Source of the DNA: Guadua angustifolia
Lineage: Eukaryota > Streptophyta > Magnoliopsida > Poales > Poaceae
Length of the DNA: 64,000 bases
NCBI GenBank assembly: GCA_036346375.1
Contig: CM070510.1
Span: 63,832,376-63,896,375, forward strand
Direction: 5' to 3'
The position numbers and the translations under genes were made by a program. Below the pieces are notes generated by a model. It was not told the origin of the DNA and made no database searches. It was given only the letters and a program-made list of their open reading frames with translations. Shown piece after piece: positions 11,339 through 22,405 of the stretch (within the stretch, counting starts at the first letter, position 1; each line of letters opens with the position of its first letter).

Positions 11339-11697
11339 CCAGTGCAATTAAAGTTTTGGTACAATCACCGTGCACTCCTACTAAAAAAATTTCAAAAAAT
11401 TCTGAAAAAATCATGGATGTACATCTCAACTTATCCCATTTATATATAAAATTTCATGATCAAATTCGTCCTATGTTAAGAGTAATAAAAAAGACAATTT
11501 TTCTGACAAACTTGAATAGTTCAAATGCACCCCAAATTTGTCTTTTTTGTAACTTCTAGCATAGGGCGAATTTGATCATGAAATTTTATATGTAGATGGG
11601 GTAAGCTAAGATGTACATCCATGATTTTTTCAGAATTTTTTGAAAATTTTTTTAGTAGGGGTGCACAGTGATTGCACCAAAACTTTAATTGCACTGG
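11339..11697. mobile_element. Long-hairpin MITE (palindromic, ~160-bp arms)
   Basis: Positions 11339-11497 and 11538-11697 are near-complete inverted copies around a 40-bp loop. The termini read CCAGTGCAATTAAAGTTTTG and its inverse. Flanks read ...atatat on the left and atatat... on the right, so a short AT-type target duplication is possible but ambiguous. There is no coding capacity. Transcripts through it would fold into a near-perfect double-stranded stem, a plausible small-RNA source. Superfamily not determined. Confidence 0.85.
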
Positions 11698-12410
11698 ATA
11701 TATTGCCCTCTTTCTTACACGTAGCAGCTCTTCGGATTGGATCAGAGTTTGCGAGATACGACACGAACATGCACAATATCAAGAATAAAGTAAATGAATC
11801 TCGTAGATAGAACATGAATAAAGGTGTCAAAGCAATCACAATGATATAAAAAGAACTGCAAAGCTGACCGCAAAATTTTAGGCACGACCTCAAAAAAGTA
11901 GCTCTCTCGCAACCCTCTCGAGCCTTCTAAGATTATTCGATCCTTATACTATGCAGTAATCTAATGCTAAAAAATAGTCTAGCATCTAATCCTCTTGTGC
12001 CCTTACATTTTAGCACGGTCAGAAATATCCAATACAAACTCTACGTTACGTATGGGACATTGTTTTGATTGTTGAAAAGGATGTTGATTCGATGCAGAAC
12101 TCAATTGTGCGTGCATCGTTGTATCTCTATTACTTCTAACTAGGAGTTGGTGGTGGTCGTCCATTCTCCTCCATAGCTCATTTTTATTCACACCTTCCAT
12201 TTTCTCTGCCGCTCAAAAAAACCAACGCACACCAACCTAACTCTCACAAATAAATCCCGGCTCACAAATATCTGAACTCCTTAATGCCCATTCTGCAAAA
12301 TCCACACGGCAGTTTTGAGAGTTTTTCTGCCCACCCCCATCGGCGCACGACCCTCGCCTCCCCTAAACCCAAAGCGAAACACCAGTACCCATCTCTCCCT
12401 ACCTCACGTC
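11698..12410. other. No gene recognised
   Basis: AT-rich sequence without recognisable coding or transposon ends, passing into the leader of the LRR-kinase relic that follows. Confidence 0.4.
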
Positions 12411-12417
12411 GCCGCGA

Positions 12418-12965
12418 TATGGTCACCGCCTCCGCCGTGGCGGGTGCTAACCTGCCTCGCCGTAACGTTATTGCTCCTCCTTGCGGCGCCTAACATGGAA
12501 TGGCACCGACCTCAGGGGCGTATGCTCATGGATGGGAATCACCTACGAGGGCGAATGCATGGCTGCGCTGCTACTGCTGTGGGCGGCATTGGCTAGGAAG
12601 GTGCCGGCAAGGACATTGGGGACCCTGACGACTCTCCACAAGCTCAGCATCCAGTTCAACAGGCTCACCGGCGCGCTCCCAGGCGACCTCGCCTCGGCAG
12701 GCACCTCCCCGACCAGCCTTGCGTTTGGCGAGAATGACCTGTTGGGGGGCCATCCCGCTGGCGCTTGGCAACCTCACATGCCACAAGGTTTTGCTCCTCG
12801 AGAACAACCGCTTCGTCGGTTAGATTCCAGTCCTTAACCTACCGCAGCTGCAGTAGTTCAATGTGTTGTTTAACCAGTAGAATGGATCCATCTTGGCCTC
12901 GCTCTAGTCCAAGACACATTCGACGTTCCTGGGGATAGAGTTGTGCGATGGGCCGTTGGGGAAAG
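12418..12965 (+). pseudogene. LRR receptor-like kinase relic (N-terminal ectodomain only)
   Basis: A hydrophobic signal-peptide-like segment (RVLTCLAVTLLLLLAAP) is followed, across frames, by VCSWMGITYEG, VPARTLGTLTTLHKLSIQFN, LTGALPGDLA, GENDL, LALGNLTCHKVLLLENNRFVG, LNLPQLQ and FLGIELCDGPLG. This is the order seen in the short LRR ectodomain of inactive-type receptor kinases (RLK902/RKL1-like). A frameshift near 12745 and several stop codons (for example after NNRFVG) break it, and one LRR appears deleted. The transmembrane and kinase parts are missing. It is a pseudogene. Confidence 0.82.
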
Positions 12966-13211
12966 GAGATAGTAATGCTTAATTTCTGGTTGCACTTTCC
13001 AAAATGACATGGTAATTAGACACGCAAAATTTAGCGATGCCTATATTGTGAATTATACATAATCTTTTGAAAAATATTTTCGACTTAAGCGGTTCAAAAT
13101 AGAACAAGCTAGCATTGGATTTAAAGCAAATACAAATATATTGGAGGTAGATTTTGTGCACTAAGGCATATGAACAGTGGACTGATCTTATTCAGTACAC
13201 TTATAAGTATT

Positions 13212-13850
13212 TGTCGGGGGATCGAGGAATTTCGACAGTCAGCGCTATCAATCAGAGGTCCCTAGCTCGAAATTGGGCGAGCAAAGACGACTTCGACCAT
13301 GACCTAAGCCGCACCGATCCCCGCACGACCTCGACATTGGGGAGTGGGGATTCAACTCCCGCACGACCTCGACCTTGGCTTAGAGGTGTGCGCTTACTTG
13401 ACAGTTACCAAGACCGGGAATCCCGGAGTTAAGACGAATGTGGGCGTGAGATCCGAGACGGTTGCAGCACGTCCTCAATGCGCACCATGCACTACCCTGG
13501 GAATCTCTCCCGGCCGTTTGAATGTTGGTGGGAGGGTATAAATCCCTAAAGCGAGCGGCAAAGGACACAACATCAACACACAAGCAATAGGACAGTAGCC
13601 ATAGCCAGAACACTCAAGCTTAAGCTATAAACCACCTTTGTATTCAAGGATAGTGAGCTCCTCCGCCTCAGGAGAAGACTGGAGTAGGGCTGTTACCCTC
13701 ACGGGGGCTCGAACCAGTATAATCCGCTGTGTCTTGCTCGTTGTCGCTTCGCCTGACCAACATCCATTCCTCCGTTGAGTGTAGCTCGTTTTGGGTCCCT
13801 CATTCTCACTAACCCCGTTTCACATTTGCGGTCAGGTAATCCCGATCATC
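13212..13850 (+). repeat. LTR, left copy (plus orientation)
   Basis: This copy starts TGTCGGGG and runs through a TATA-like ggtataaatcc (about 13533) to cccgatcatc at 13850. It aligns along its whole length with the reverse complement of 21767-22405. The final four bases expected for the LTR end (GACA) are replaced by aaga, and the primer-binding site seen beside the other copy is not present here. Confidence 0.85.
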
Positions 13851-13995
13851 AAGACCCTCACCAGCCCCCTGCGAGGCGGAGGCTGCAAACTCGGGTACGT
13901 CGCTATCCTTTCGCTTACCAAATCTTCCCCTCTACCTTTAGCTTAGTATTCTTTTCTTGTCGCAGACTCAAACTCAGCCCTTGCCCGTCTTGACC

Positions 13996-15355
13996 ATGGC
14001 TATTGTTCAGGGCGAGACCGAGTCCGAGGAGGAGGAAGAGGAGACCTCCTACAGGCTAGTCCCCCATTGGCAAGTAGGGCAGGGTCGCGCCCCTGCTGAC
14101 CCACAGGGCTAGGTCGCACCCGGCGAGTTCGACCAAGGAGTCGACGACCCGGTCGAGGACGAGGTCTCGACCACGGTCAGCGAAGGCGACGCGGTCGACA
14201 CCATGGACACCGAAGCCAGCGGCGGCCCGGCTGAGGTTGCTGCAGAGGACGACGCTCGGGATGCCTCGGCCACGGCGGCCGAGGCCACCCAAGCTGCTCC
14301 TGCCGAGGCTGCCACAACCGTCGAGGTCGGGGCGCCCCCAGCTGTCGAGGCCGAACAGCTTCGGCTAGGACAAGCATGGAAGGGCGCGCTGAGCACCAGG
14401 TCAGGACCTCCACGGGGGAGGGGACCAGAGATGCCCCGACCGCAGAGGACAAGACCAATGCAGCCGCCGGGACCGAGCCCGAGGGCGGTTTGAGCCCTCC
14501 TGAGGGAGCGGCCCGGAGCGAGGTCGCCCCCGGCGGAGTGCCCGAAGGGCCTTGCCCAAGCAACCCAGCGGCGGCAGTGGACAACACCGCGCCAGGGTTG
14601 TCGGGGAGCAGGCCCGTTGAGTACACCCGCGCAACCTTCGAAGGCCGGTTTAACCAGGTACGAAGTCCCCTTACGCCATTGTCAATCTTTTAGCTCGAGT
14701 CTTCCTTTCTTCTTGGTTCTGACAAGGGTTGGGTTAATCTTTTGAACCCCGCAGGCCATCGGCTCCATGGCCCAAGGGCTGCAGGGTCTCCAGACTCACA
14801 CCGACGCACTGAAGATCTTTCTCAGCGTGGTGGAAGAGCAGGAGGCGCAGCGCTTCAAGCTTATGGAGACCTTGGAGGTCGAGTAGGCGGAGGCTGCACA
14901 GAAGGCAGCAGCCCACTCCAGTGAGGTTGCCAACCTCCGCGAGGCGATGAATGCACTCCAGGCCTCCCACACATCCGAGCTCCAGCGGGCCATCGCCACC
15001 GAGCACGACCATGCGTACAAGGCCGTTGAAGAAGAGCGCGCGCGGTCGGTCAAGGTGCTCGATGCCGAGCGAGCCAAGACCGAGGAGCTGAAGAAAGCCG
15101 CTGCAGACCAAGCAGCTGCCCGGACGAGGACCTTCCCCGAGCTCGAAGCCAAGGTCCAGGAGCTCGAGGAGAAGCTAGGTCAGGCGAGCAAGGCGGCAAA
15201 AAGCGCCCTGGCCCAACTTCAAGAAGAGCGACGCCGCGCCGCCGACGCCGCCACCGAAGCCCTTCGACTCTAAGGCGAACTGTCGACCTTAAGGGCCAAG
15301 GTCGTCGAGCTCGAGCAAGAGAAGCTCACGCGCGAGATGGCTGACCTGTAGATAG
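13996..15355 (+). pseudogene. Retroelement-associated coiled-coil protein, degenerate
   Basis: The reading frame opens at 13996 (MAIVQGETESEEEEEETSYR). It has a TAG at 14110, a frameshift near 14376, and a likely intron at 14658-14755 (GTACG...CCGCAG) that joins FEGRFNQ to AIGSMAQGLQGLQ. Further stops occur at about 14884 and 15271. The first half is Ala/Glu/Pro-rich and low complexity. The second half (about 14950-15350) is a long heptad-rich coiled coil (ELEAKVQELEEKLGQ). Similar proteins occur in grass gypsy elements and their non-autonomous derivatives; their role is not established. Several breaks make it non-functional here. Confidence 0.6.
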
Positions 15356-16050
15356 GTTTAGATCTTCTTACCTGTATGCATTACTTGTTGTAAGACAAAA
15401 GTTTAATGGAACAAAATTATTTTGGCAGAAGGAGCTAGTGTCTTTGTCTGCTCAAGATTTTTCGATCAAGAGATTCTAGTTTTTAATCGCGCACTTAGCC
15501 CTTTTGTCTATAGTGTATCCTCGTCCAGCCCCCGTTGTGACCAAGGTCGAGCAACGCTGGCCTTGGGCGCAAGGTTAAAACTCGAAATGTCACGACCTGC
15601 AAGATCGAGAAGAAACCTGCAGGAGGCACAACACAGGCGTACGAGGAAAAACTTAGGGTCGAAAGCGTTAGGGTCATTTCTAGGTTAGATTTTCAAATCC
15701 CGACCACAACTTATGCCTTGCTCGGTGGTCCCAATTGCGAGTTTTGGTTCGAACCCTGGCACAGGGGGAGCTGGGATGCGAAGAGATTCGGCTTACAAGT
15801 AGCTCGACCACTGGGGGTGAATTTCAAGCTCGCAACGTTTGGACCAAGAGCAAGCGCGCTTGAATGCAGGTCGGATTGAAAGAGTTCCCGAACTTGAATC
15901 AGCACAAAGTGTGGAATGAAGAAAAGGCGCAAAGACCAACATAACAATTGAACAACAGCTTTATTGAAATTTGAGGTAAAGGTGTTACACATAGAATTTT
16001 TGAAGCTGGTCAATGTTCCATGAGCTAGAGAGCTCTCTGCCATCAGGCAT
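15356..16050. other. Retroelement 3' region and probable junction of the two half-elements
   Basis: No domains are visible. On the minus strand an AATAAAGC signal (about 15955-15965) lies just downstream of the integrase frame and fits a retroelement 3' untranslated region. The exact join between the plus-oriented and minus-oriented halves cannot be placed by eye. Confidence 0.4.
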
Positions 16051-16052
16051 CG

Positions 16053-17123
16053 CTAGCGGGTAAACCCCCGTGTGATCTGTTGAAACTTGTTGGTGTTGGA
16101 CGAGCCCTGAATTCGTCTTAGGGCGAGGTCCCCAACAAGGAGCTCCCTAGGTCGTACCGATCGAGATGCATGTCTGCGAAGAGCTTGCAGGTAGTGCACT
16201 GATCGTTGCAGTGCACGGCATCTGACTTCTTCCTCCAGAGTAAGGTCAAGGGACCGTTCTTGCTCGAGGTCGATCTGGTCGATTGAGCTGACCCTAGCGG
16301 AGCCCAGCGTGACCTTTGGAGGCAGAACGGCTTCAGTACCAAATACAAGCCGGAAGGGTGTGGACCCTGTTGCTCGACTGACTGTGGTACGAATAGACCA
16401 TAAGACGATGGGAAGTTCATCCACCCAGGTCTGGTCGTGTCGTTCGAGCTCATTTGATACTCGCTTTTTGACGCCTTAACAATCTGTCCGTTGGCGCGTT
16501 CTACTACTCCATTGCTTTGCGGATGGGCCACCGAAGCATAGCATATTTTGGTGTCGATGTCTTCGCAATACTCCTGGAATAGTTCACTGGTAAATTGTGT
16601 TCCATTGTCAGTGATAATTCTGCATGGAACCCCATACCTGGTGACCACGAACAGGCGGAAGAACTTGACCGTCGCACGAGTCGTGATGGTTGAAATAGGT
16701 TCGGCTTCGATCCACTTGGTGAAGGTATCAATGGCGATGAACAAGAACTTCTTCCCACCGGCCGCCTGTGGGAAGGGGCCGAGGACATCTAGCCCCCAGG
16801 TCGAGAAAGGCCAAGCGAGTGGAATGGTCTGGAGTCGAGGGTCCATTTGGTGCGACTTTCGAGCATGGGCTGGCGATCTCGGCAGTAGCGCGACGATGTT
16901 GCGAGCATCCTAGAGCGCCGGCGTAATAGAACCCCATGCGAAAGCCTTCGACCATGGTCTGAAGAAGAATCGCCCACGAGACCGAGTGAATGTCGTTTAA
17001 CAGGTACTTACCCTCCTCCGTGGTAACACACTTTGTCAGGATTCCAGAAGCATTCTGACGGTAAAACTTGCCATCCACGAGCCTGTACGAGCTTGCCTGG
17101 CGCTTGATCCTACTCCTCTCCAC
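16053..17123 (-). pseudogene. Tat-lineage integrase, frameshifted
   Basis: The core carries the D,D35E residues in order: WGLDVLGPFP (first Asp), ITDNGTQFTSELF (second Asp) and PQSNGVVERANG (Glu). Upstream there is a zinc-binding-like region (about 16850-17120: SYRLVDGKFYRQ, CVTTEEGKYLL). Downstream frames give IVLWSIRTT, TPFRLVFGTEAVLP and the C-terminal part. The core and the C-terminal part are in different frames, so the protein is broken. Confidence 0.87.
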
Positions 17124-17409
17124 GAGATCGGTCGGAAGCTCTCCCTGTGCCAGAAAGTTGTGGATCGGCTCAGCTCATGAGGGAATACCTTCGATGAAGG
17201 TGACCGAGGCTCCTTGGTCAGAAATTGAAGGTGATACCAGGGTCTCCAGGATTACATCCGAGGGAATTTCATCGTCGAACGACCGAGCTTGGAGAGGAAA
17301 TCTGCGCTGGAGTTGTCTTTCCTTGCACATGCATGATTTCCAGGTTCTGAAACCACTTCTCCATCTTGCGCGCTTTGGCTAGGTATTTGGCCATGGAATC
17401 TTCTGAGCA

Positions 17410-17920
17410 TTAATAACCCTTGTTGAATTGGTTTATGACGAGCTGGGAATCACCCTTAACGATCAACCGGTGCACACCTAGCGTCTTGCAAGCTCGGAGT
17501 CCCGCCAGGAGAGCTTCGTATTCTGCTGCATTATTCGTCGCTGGGAATCCGAAACGAACCACATACCTCAGCATGTCGTCCTGTGGGGTGAGAATAAGGA
17601 TCCCAGCCCCCCGAGCGCTTGAAGGATCTTGAACCATCGAAGTACATGACCCAGGGCTTCTCCTACCCGACCTCGAGCTCGGGAGCCGGTTGCGATGTCT
17701 GCTCGACCATGAAATCGGCAAGCACCTGCGACTTGATGGCCGTGCGCGCCACGGACTGGAGGTCAAACACAGCCAGCTCCATGGCCCACTTGGCGATGCG
17801 ACCTACCGCCTCTGGATTCCTCAAGATCTCCCCGAGTGGGAAGTTGCTCGGGATGACCACGGAGTGAACCTGAAAATAATGCCGAAGCTTGCGCGAAGCC
17901 ATGAGGAGATCGTACAACAG
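17410..17920 (-). pseudogene. RNase H segment including archaeal-type (aRNH) domain
   Basis: Minus-strand frames show MELAVFDLQSVARTAIKSQ and VLADFMVEQT, then GAGILILTPQDDML, NNAAEYEALLAGL and VKGDSQLVINQFNKGY. The D...E...D catalytic pattern and the NNAAEYEAL signature are those of the second, archaeal-type RNase H that marks the Tat lineage. A frame change separates the two parts. Confidence 0.85.
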
Positions 17921-18999
17921 CTTTTGAACCTGCGGGTAGCACTCCTTCGGGCCGTGTAGAACCTCACTGACATAGTAGATCGGGTGTTGTCTTGCATCCC
18001 GCTATGCCAACAGGACAACACTAACAGCCTGGGCGGTGGCCACGAGGTAAAGCACCAATTTTTCGCCCGGCTGCGGAGTTGTGAGCAGGGTGGGCATGAC
18101 AAGTATACCTTCAACTTGTCGAAGGACCGCTGTGCTTCGGGCGTCCACTCGAAACTCCCTTGCTTGCGCAGGGCTCTGAAGAACGGCAACCCACGCTCGC
18201 CAAGCCTCGAGATGAATCGGCTGAGGGCGGCCATATGGCCGGTGAGGCATTGCACCTGCTTAACCGAGGTCGGGGCTGTCATCTTCTCAATCGCCTCGAT
18301 CTTCTCCGGATTCGGACCAGCCCCCGAGCCCCCGATCATATAGTCGAGCACCTTTCCCGAAGCAGCGCCAAACACGCACTTCTCCGGGATGGGCTTTATC
18401 CTGTGTTTGTTCAGGTTGGCGAGGGTCTCCTCAAGGTCTTGAACGTGGTTGTCTTCAGAGGAGCTCTTGACGATGATGTCGTCCACGTAGACCTCGAGGT
18501 TGCGGTCGATCTGAGGGTCGAATGTCTTGGTCATCAGGCGCTGGAAGGTCGCACCGGCATTGCGGAGACCAAACGACGTGGTCGTGTAGTAGTAGGTCCC
18601 GAACGGCGTGATGAACAACGTCTTGCTTTCGTCACCGACTGCCAGCTTGATCTAGTGATACCCAAAGTAGGCGTCCAAGAAATTTAGCATCCTGGCATTC
18701 ACGGTGGAGTCGATGATCTGGTCGATGCGTGGGAGGGGGAAGTTGTCCTTCGGGTATGCCGAGTTCAACCCCGTGTGATCCACGCACATCCTCCACTTCC
18801 CACCATTCTTCTGCACGATGACGGGATTGGCCAACCATTCGAAGTAATCGATCTCACGAATGAAGCCGGCCTTCAGCAACTTATCGAGATTCTTCTTGAT
18901 TATGGCGCTTCTCGGGAGAGAAGCGTCGCAACCTTTGGCGCACGGGCCAGCAGCCGGGCCACACCTGCAGTCTATGCTCGACCACCTCCCTCGGGACAC
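17921..18999 (-). pseudogene. Tat-lineage reverse transcriptase
   Basis: In order: LLKAGFIREIDYFEWLANPV, GKWRMCVDHTGLNSAYPKDN, FPLPRIDQIIDSTV, FLDAYFGYH, FITPFGTYYYTTTSFGLRNA, GATFQRLM, EVYVDDIIVKS (catalytic YVDD) and NPEKIEAIEKM. A stop codon (TAG, about 18654) lies directly after GYH where the family has QI, and a frame change follows near 18160. Otherwise it is well preserved. Confidence 0.9.
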
Positions 19000-19204
19000 C
19001 TGGCATGTCTGCCGGCTCCCAAGAGAATATGTCCTTGTTGGCGCGGAGGAAGGTGACGAGCTCGAGTTCCTATTTGGAACTCAGCTCGGTCGAGACGTGG
19101 ACGCACTGGGACGAGTCGCCTTCCTCGAGTGGCACAGCCTTCGTTGCCCCGCTAGGCTGGATGACCACCTTCTGGCAGGCGACCTTCATGGTCGCCTCAG
19201 GGCC

Positions 19205-19723
19205 CTACTGAGGCAGCATGCCGGCGAGAGCCAATGCTTGGGTCTCGCAATCGTGCGCCGCCTTGAGGCCGCCCCGCACGATTATGACGCCCTTGGGACC
19301 TGGGAGCTTCATGCAGCGGTGGCCGTAGTGGTTTGCCGCCATGAACTTAACCAAAGCCGGACGCCCGAGGATGGCGTTGTAGGGAAGATCGCCTTCGACC
19401 ACCTCGAAGGTGATCAGCTTGGTGCGAAAGTTGTCCGAGGCGCCGAAGGTGACTGGCAGGACCTCCTGCCCCAAAGGAGTGGTCGAGCTTCCAGGAACGA
19501 TCCCGAAGAACGGAATCGCGATATTCTTGACCTTCGACCGGGGAATCTGCATCCGGTCGAGCGCGCTAACCAAGAGCAGGTTTAGGGAACTGCCCCCGTC
19601 GATCATAACATGCCCGACCATGGTGTTGCTGATGGTCGGGGTCACAACCAGGGCAGTCTTGAGGTCTTTGGACATACCTCGGGGGCATCCTGCTGCGTGA
19701 AGGTTATCGTAGCCCCGGCCCAC
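19205..19723 (-). pseudogene. Retropepsin-like aspartic protease region of the Tat element
   Basis: The minus-strand frame contains HVMIDGGSSLNLLLVSALDR, a retropepsin-type active-site loop (D-G/T-G-S), followed by FEVVEGDLPYNAILGRPALV, the ILGRP strand typical of gypsy proteases, and by LPGPKGVIIVRGG. It sits between gag and reverse transcriptase, the usual order. Confidence 0.85.
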
Positions 19724-20044
19724 TTGCAGGGCTGGTTCGAGGGCTTCCCAACGGTAGCCTGGTAGACCGTGCGCGCGGCATCCTTGATTTCGTGCCGGGA
19801 TTGATACGCCGATGAGCCGCCGAAGATGACGTCGATTCGGCGATCACCCTGCTGGAAATCCAGGTCGAGGTCGGCCTAGTCCTCTCCGGTGTTGGCCCTG
19901 CCGGGCTGATCTCCCTCTTTCGGGAGTGTGGGCATCTCTCCGCGCCCATCGTAGAAGGCCTCGGCTTGTTACGCTAAGCCTGCGCTCGCAGAGTTGTGGC
20001 GGGGCCCTGTGGAATAAGCAAAATTTTTCTTCATCGAACCGAGG

Positions 20045-21720
20045 TCACCCCTCAGGATATTGTGGGCGGCCATCGGCCTGCCGAGACCCAGACCTGCGAT
20101 CCCCCTGCCGAGGTGAGCGCGGCGCCTGTTGAGGTCGCGGCTGATTTCGCTGAGGACGGGACCCCTCTTGGGCTGGATCTCGCATCTCCATGACCTCACG
20201 GTGGCCGTTTGCCCAAACGACTACCCGCGGCCAGCCGTCGCCATGCTTGCGGTCCCTCTTCCGCTTCTTGGCGGTCGAGCCCGGGTCAGCGCTCTTGGCG
20301 TTGGAGGGACCAGCCTCGCCCGAGTTGATGCCGAGCTTACCTTGGTCGTAGTCACGCTTCCAGCGAACCGCGTCGTCCGCATCCGCGTAGCGCTCCGCCA
20401 TGCGAAACAATTTGTCGACGGTAAGCCTTGTCGTAATCTCTAGGTCTTCGGTGAGGCGCCGGTCGCGGACGCCGAACTTGAAGGCCTTGATCACAGCCTC
20501 GTCGGAGACGCTCGGAATCAGATTCTTCGTGCGGATGAACCACCGCACGAAGTCGCGGAGGGGTTTATTCTTCCCCTGGATAACTCGGTCCAGGTCCTTC
20601 TCCCTACCGGGCCACTCATAGCAACTCTGAAAGTTGGAGCGGAGGGCGTTCTGAATTTGGTGCCACGAGCAGAAGGTACCGGGCTTCTGGTTGAAGAGCC
20701 AGGTGCGGGCGGCACCGTCCAAGACAGTTGGGAGGTAGTTGGCCATCATGTCCTCGTCTCCCCCGGCGTCCAAGATCGCGGTGGTGTAGATCGATAGAAA
20801 CTCATCGGGGTTTTTTGTCCCGTCGAACTGCTCGATCAAGGCGGGCTTGAAACGAGCCAGCCAGCGCACCCGTCGAAGGTTGTCGGAGTATGCCGCGCAG
20901 CCGTAAGCCGAAACAGGGGCGGCCTGGAAAGGTGATCGCCGCTGCTGGAGTCAGAGTCGCGATTGCCTCGGTGGCCCGACCTGCGACCACGCCGGTCATG
21001 GCGACGGGCCCGGTCATCGCCCGGGAGGTACTGTAAGCGCTCATGGACCCGACGACGCCTTGGGGGGATGTCAGGGGAAAGGTCCGACATGCTGCTGCTA
21101 GAGTGAGAGTTGCTGTAGGCCGGTTGTCGTCGTACACCGTTCGGAGTCGTACTCGGGGAGCGACGGCATGGCAGAGTACGGGACAAATCTCGGAATTGCC
21201 AACGTACGGGAGACCAGCGGGGATGCCGGCTCCTGCGCGAGGAACTGCCATCACTCTTCAGGGAATGGGACCCGGAAGGGCGGCCTTGGTGCTGGGACGG
21301 CACAGCTTCGGTAGCGGCCTTATCAAGCTCGTCTGCGAGAGCTCAGTCGAAAAGGCCCGACCTTGAACGGACGGGGTCGGTCATGACGCGGGCGATCGCA
21401 CGGAGGCGCTCGCCCGATTGAGGGAGCTTGGAGCATCCTGACGATGTTCCAATCTTCTCATGCTCCTCTTGCCGGAGGGCGGTTATGGCCTGGTTGATGG
21501 TGACTTGGGCTATCCGGCTAGCGTCTTCGGGGGTCTTCGGACTGCGCTCCCCTTCATCCACGCTCGTGCCATGGCTAGCGGCCATGAGAACAAGCTGGTC
21601 ACGCAGCGGCGGAGAGGGGGAGAACAGGGATGTGGAGCTTCCATGCTCGGGGACTGCATTCGAACCCAAACTCACGGAATGTCCTGCTGCGAAGGACGCC
21701 ATACCTCGAAAGTCTTGAAC
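20045..21720 (-). pseudogene. Tat-lineage gag polyprotein, frameshifted
   Basis: The N-terminal part (about 21720-21360) has PPLRDQLVLMAASHG and ITALRQEEHEK. A charged Arg/Ser-rich linker follows. The retrotransposon gag core (20869-20330) has FDGTKNPDEFLSIYTTAIL, ANYLPTVLDGAARTWLFN, LRSNFQSCYEWPG, LRDFVRWFIRTKN and VIKAFKFGV. The parts occupy different frames, so the polyprotein is broken. Confidence 0.85.
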
Positions 21721-21766
21721 TTTTTTCGAATGAGCGAAGCTTTCGGGCCCCACAGTGGGCGCTAGC

Positions 21767-22405
21767 TGTCGATGATCGGGATCACCTGACCGCAAATGTG
21801 AAACGGGGTTAGTGAGAATGAGGGACCCAAAATGAGCTACACTCAACGGAGGAACGGTTGTTGGTCGGGCGAAGCGACAACGAACAAGACACAGCGAATT
21901 ATACTGGTTCGAGCCCCCGTGAGGGTAACAGCCCTACTCCAGTCTCCTCCTGAGGTGGAGGAGTTCACTATCCTTGAGTACAGAGGTGGTTTATAGCTTA
22001 AGCTTGAGTGCTCTGGCTATGGTTACTGTCCTATTGCTTGTGTGTTGATGTCGTGTCCTTTGCCGCTCGCTTCAGGATTTTATATTCCTCTCGCTACGTA
22101 AACGAAGCGGTAGAGATTCCTGGGTAGTGCATGGTGCGCATTGAGGACGTGCTGCAACCGTCCCGGATCTCACACCCACGTCTGTCTTAACTCCGGGATT
22201 TCCGGTCTTGGTAACTGTCGAGTAAGCACACACCTCTAAGCCAAGGTCGAGGTCGTGCGGGAGTTGAATCCCCACTCCCCAAGCTCGAGATCGTGCGGGG
22301 ATCGGTGCGGCTTAGGTCGTGGTCGAAGTCCCGTGCTGCTCAGCCCCGAGCTAGGGACCCTATTGACTGCGCGTTGACCTATCAGAAATTTCTCAGTCCC
22401 CGACA
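21767..22405 (-). repeat. LTR, right copy (minus orientation)
   Basis: Read on the minus strand, it starts TGTCGGGGAC at 22405, passes a TATA-like tataaaatcc, and ends GATCATCGACA at 21767. It is directly followed by gctagcgcccactgtgggg, a primer-binding-site-like stretch of the kind found next to grass Tat LTRs. This copy serves the gag-pol genes as 5' LTR. Confidence 0.88.

Larger units (their letters stand above)
13212..22405. mobile_element. Tat-lineage Ty3/gypsy retroelement block with inverted LTRs
   Basis: The block is bounded by two copies of one ~640-bp LTR. The left copy reads TGTCGGGG... on the plus strand. The right copy reads ...CCCCGACA, so it is inverted relative to the left. 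Gag and pol run on the minus strand from the right LTR. A coiled-coil ORF runs on the plus strand from the left LTR. The flanks (ending ...gtatt, beginning gttag...) do not form a target duplication. A normal element has direct LTRs, so this is best read as two truncated elements of one family facing each other, each with only its 5' LTR, joined somewhere in 15360-16050. The archaeal-type RNase H (NNAAEYEALLAGL) points to the Tat lineage (RIRE2/Retand-like). Confidence 0.82.

Noticed and set aside
14109..14626. Long minus-strand frames opposite the coiled-coil ORF
   Set aside because: They arise from the GC-rich codon pattern of the plus-strand ORF and have no recognisable motif.
18160..19585. 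Plus-strand frames of 175 and 241 codons
   Set aside because: They are antisense shadows of the reverse transcriptase and protease coding sequence.
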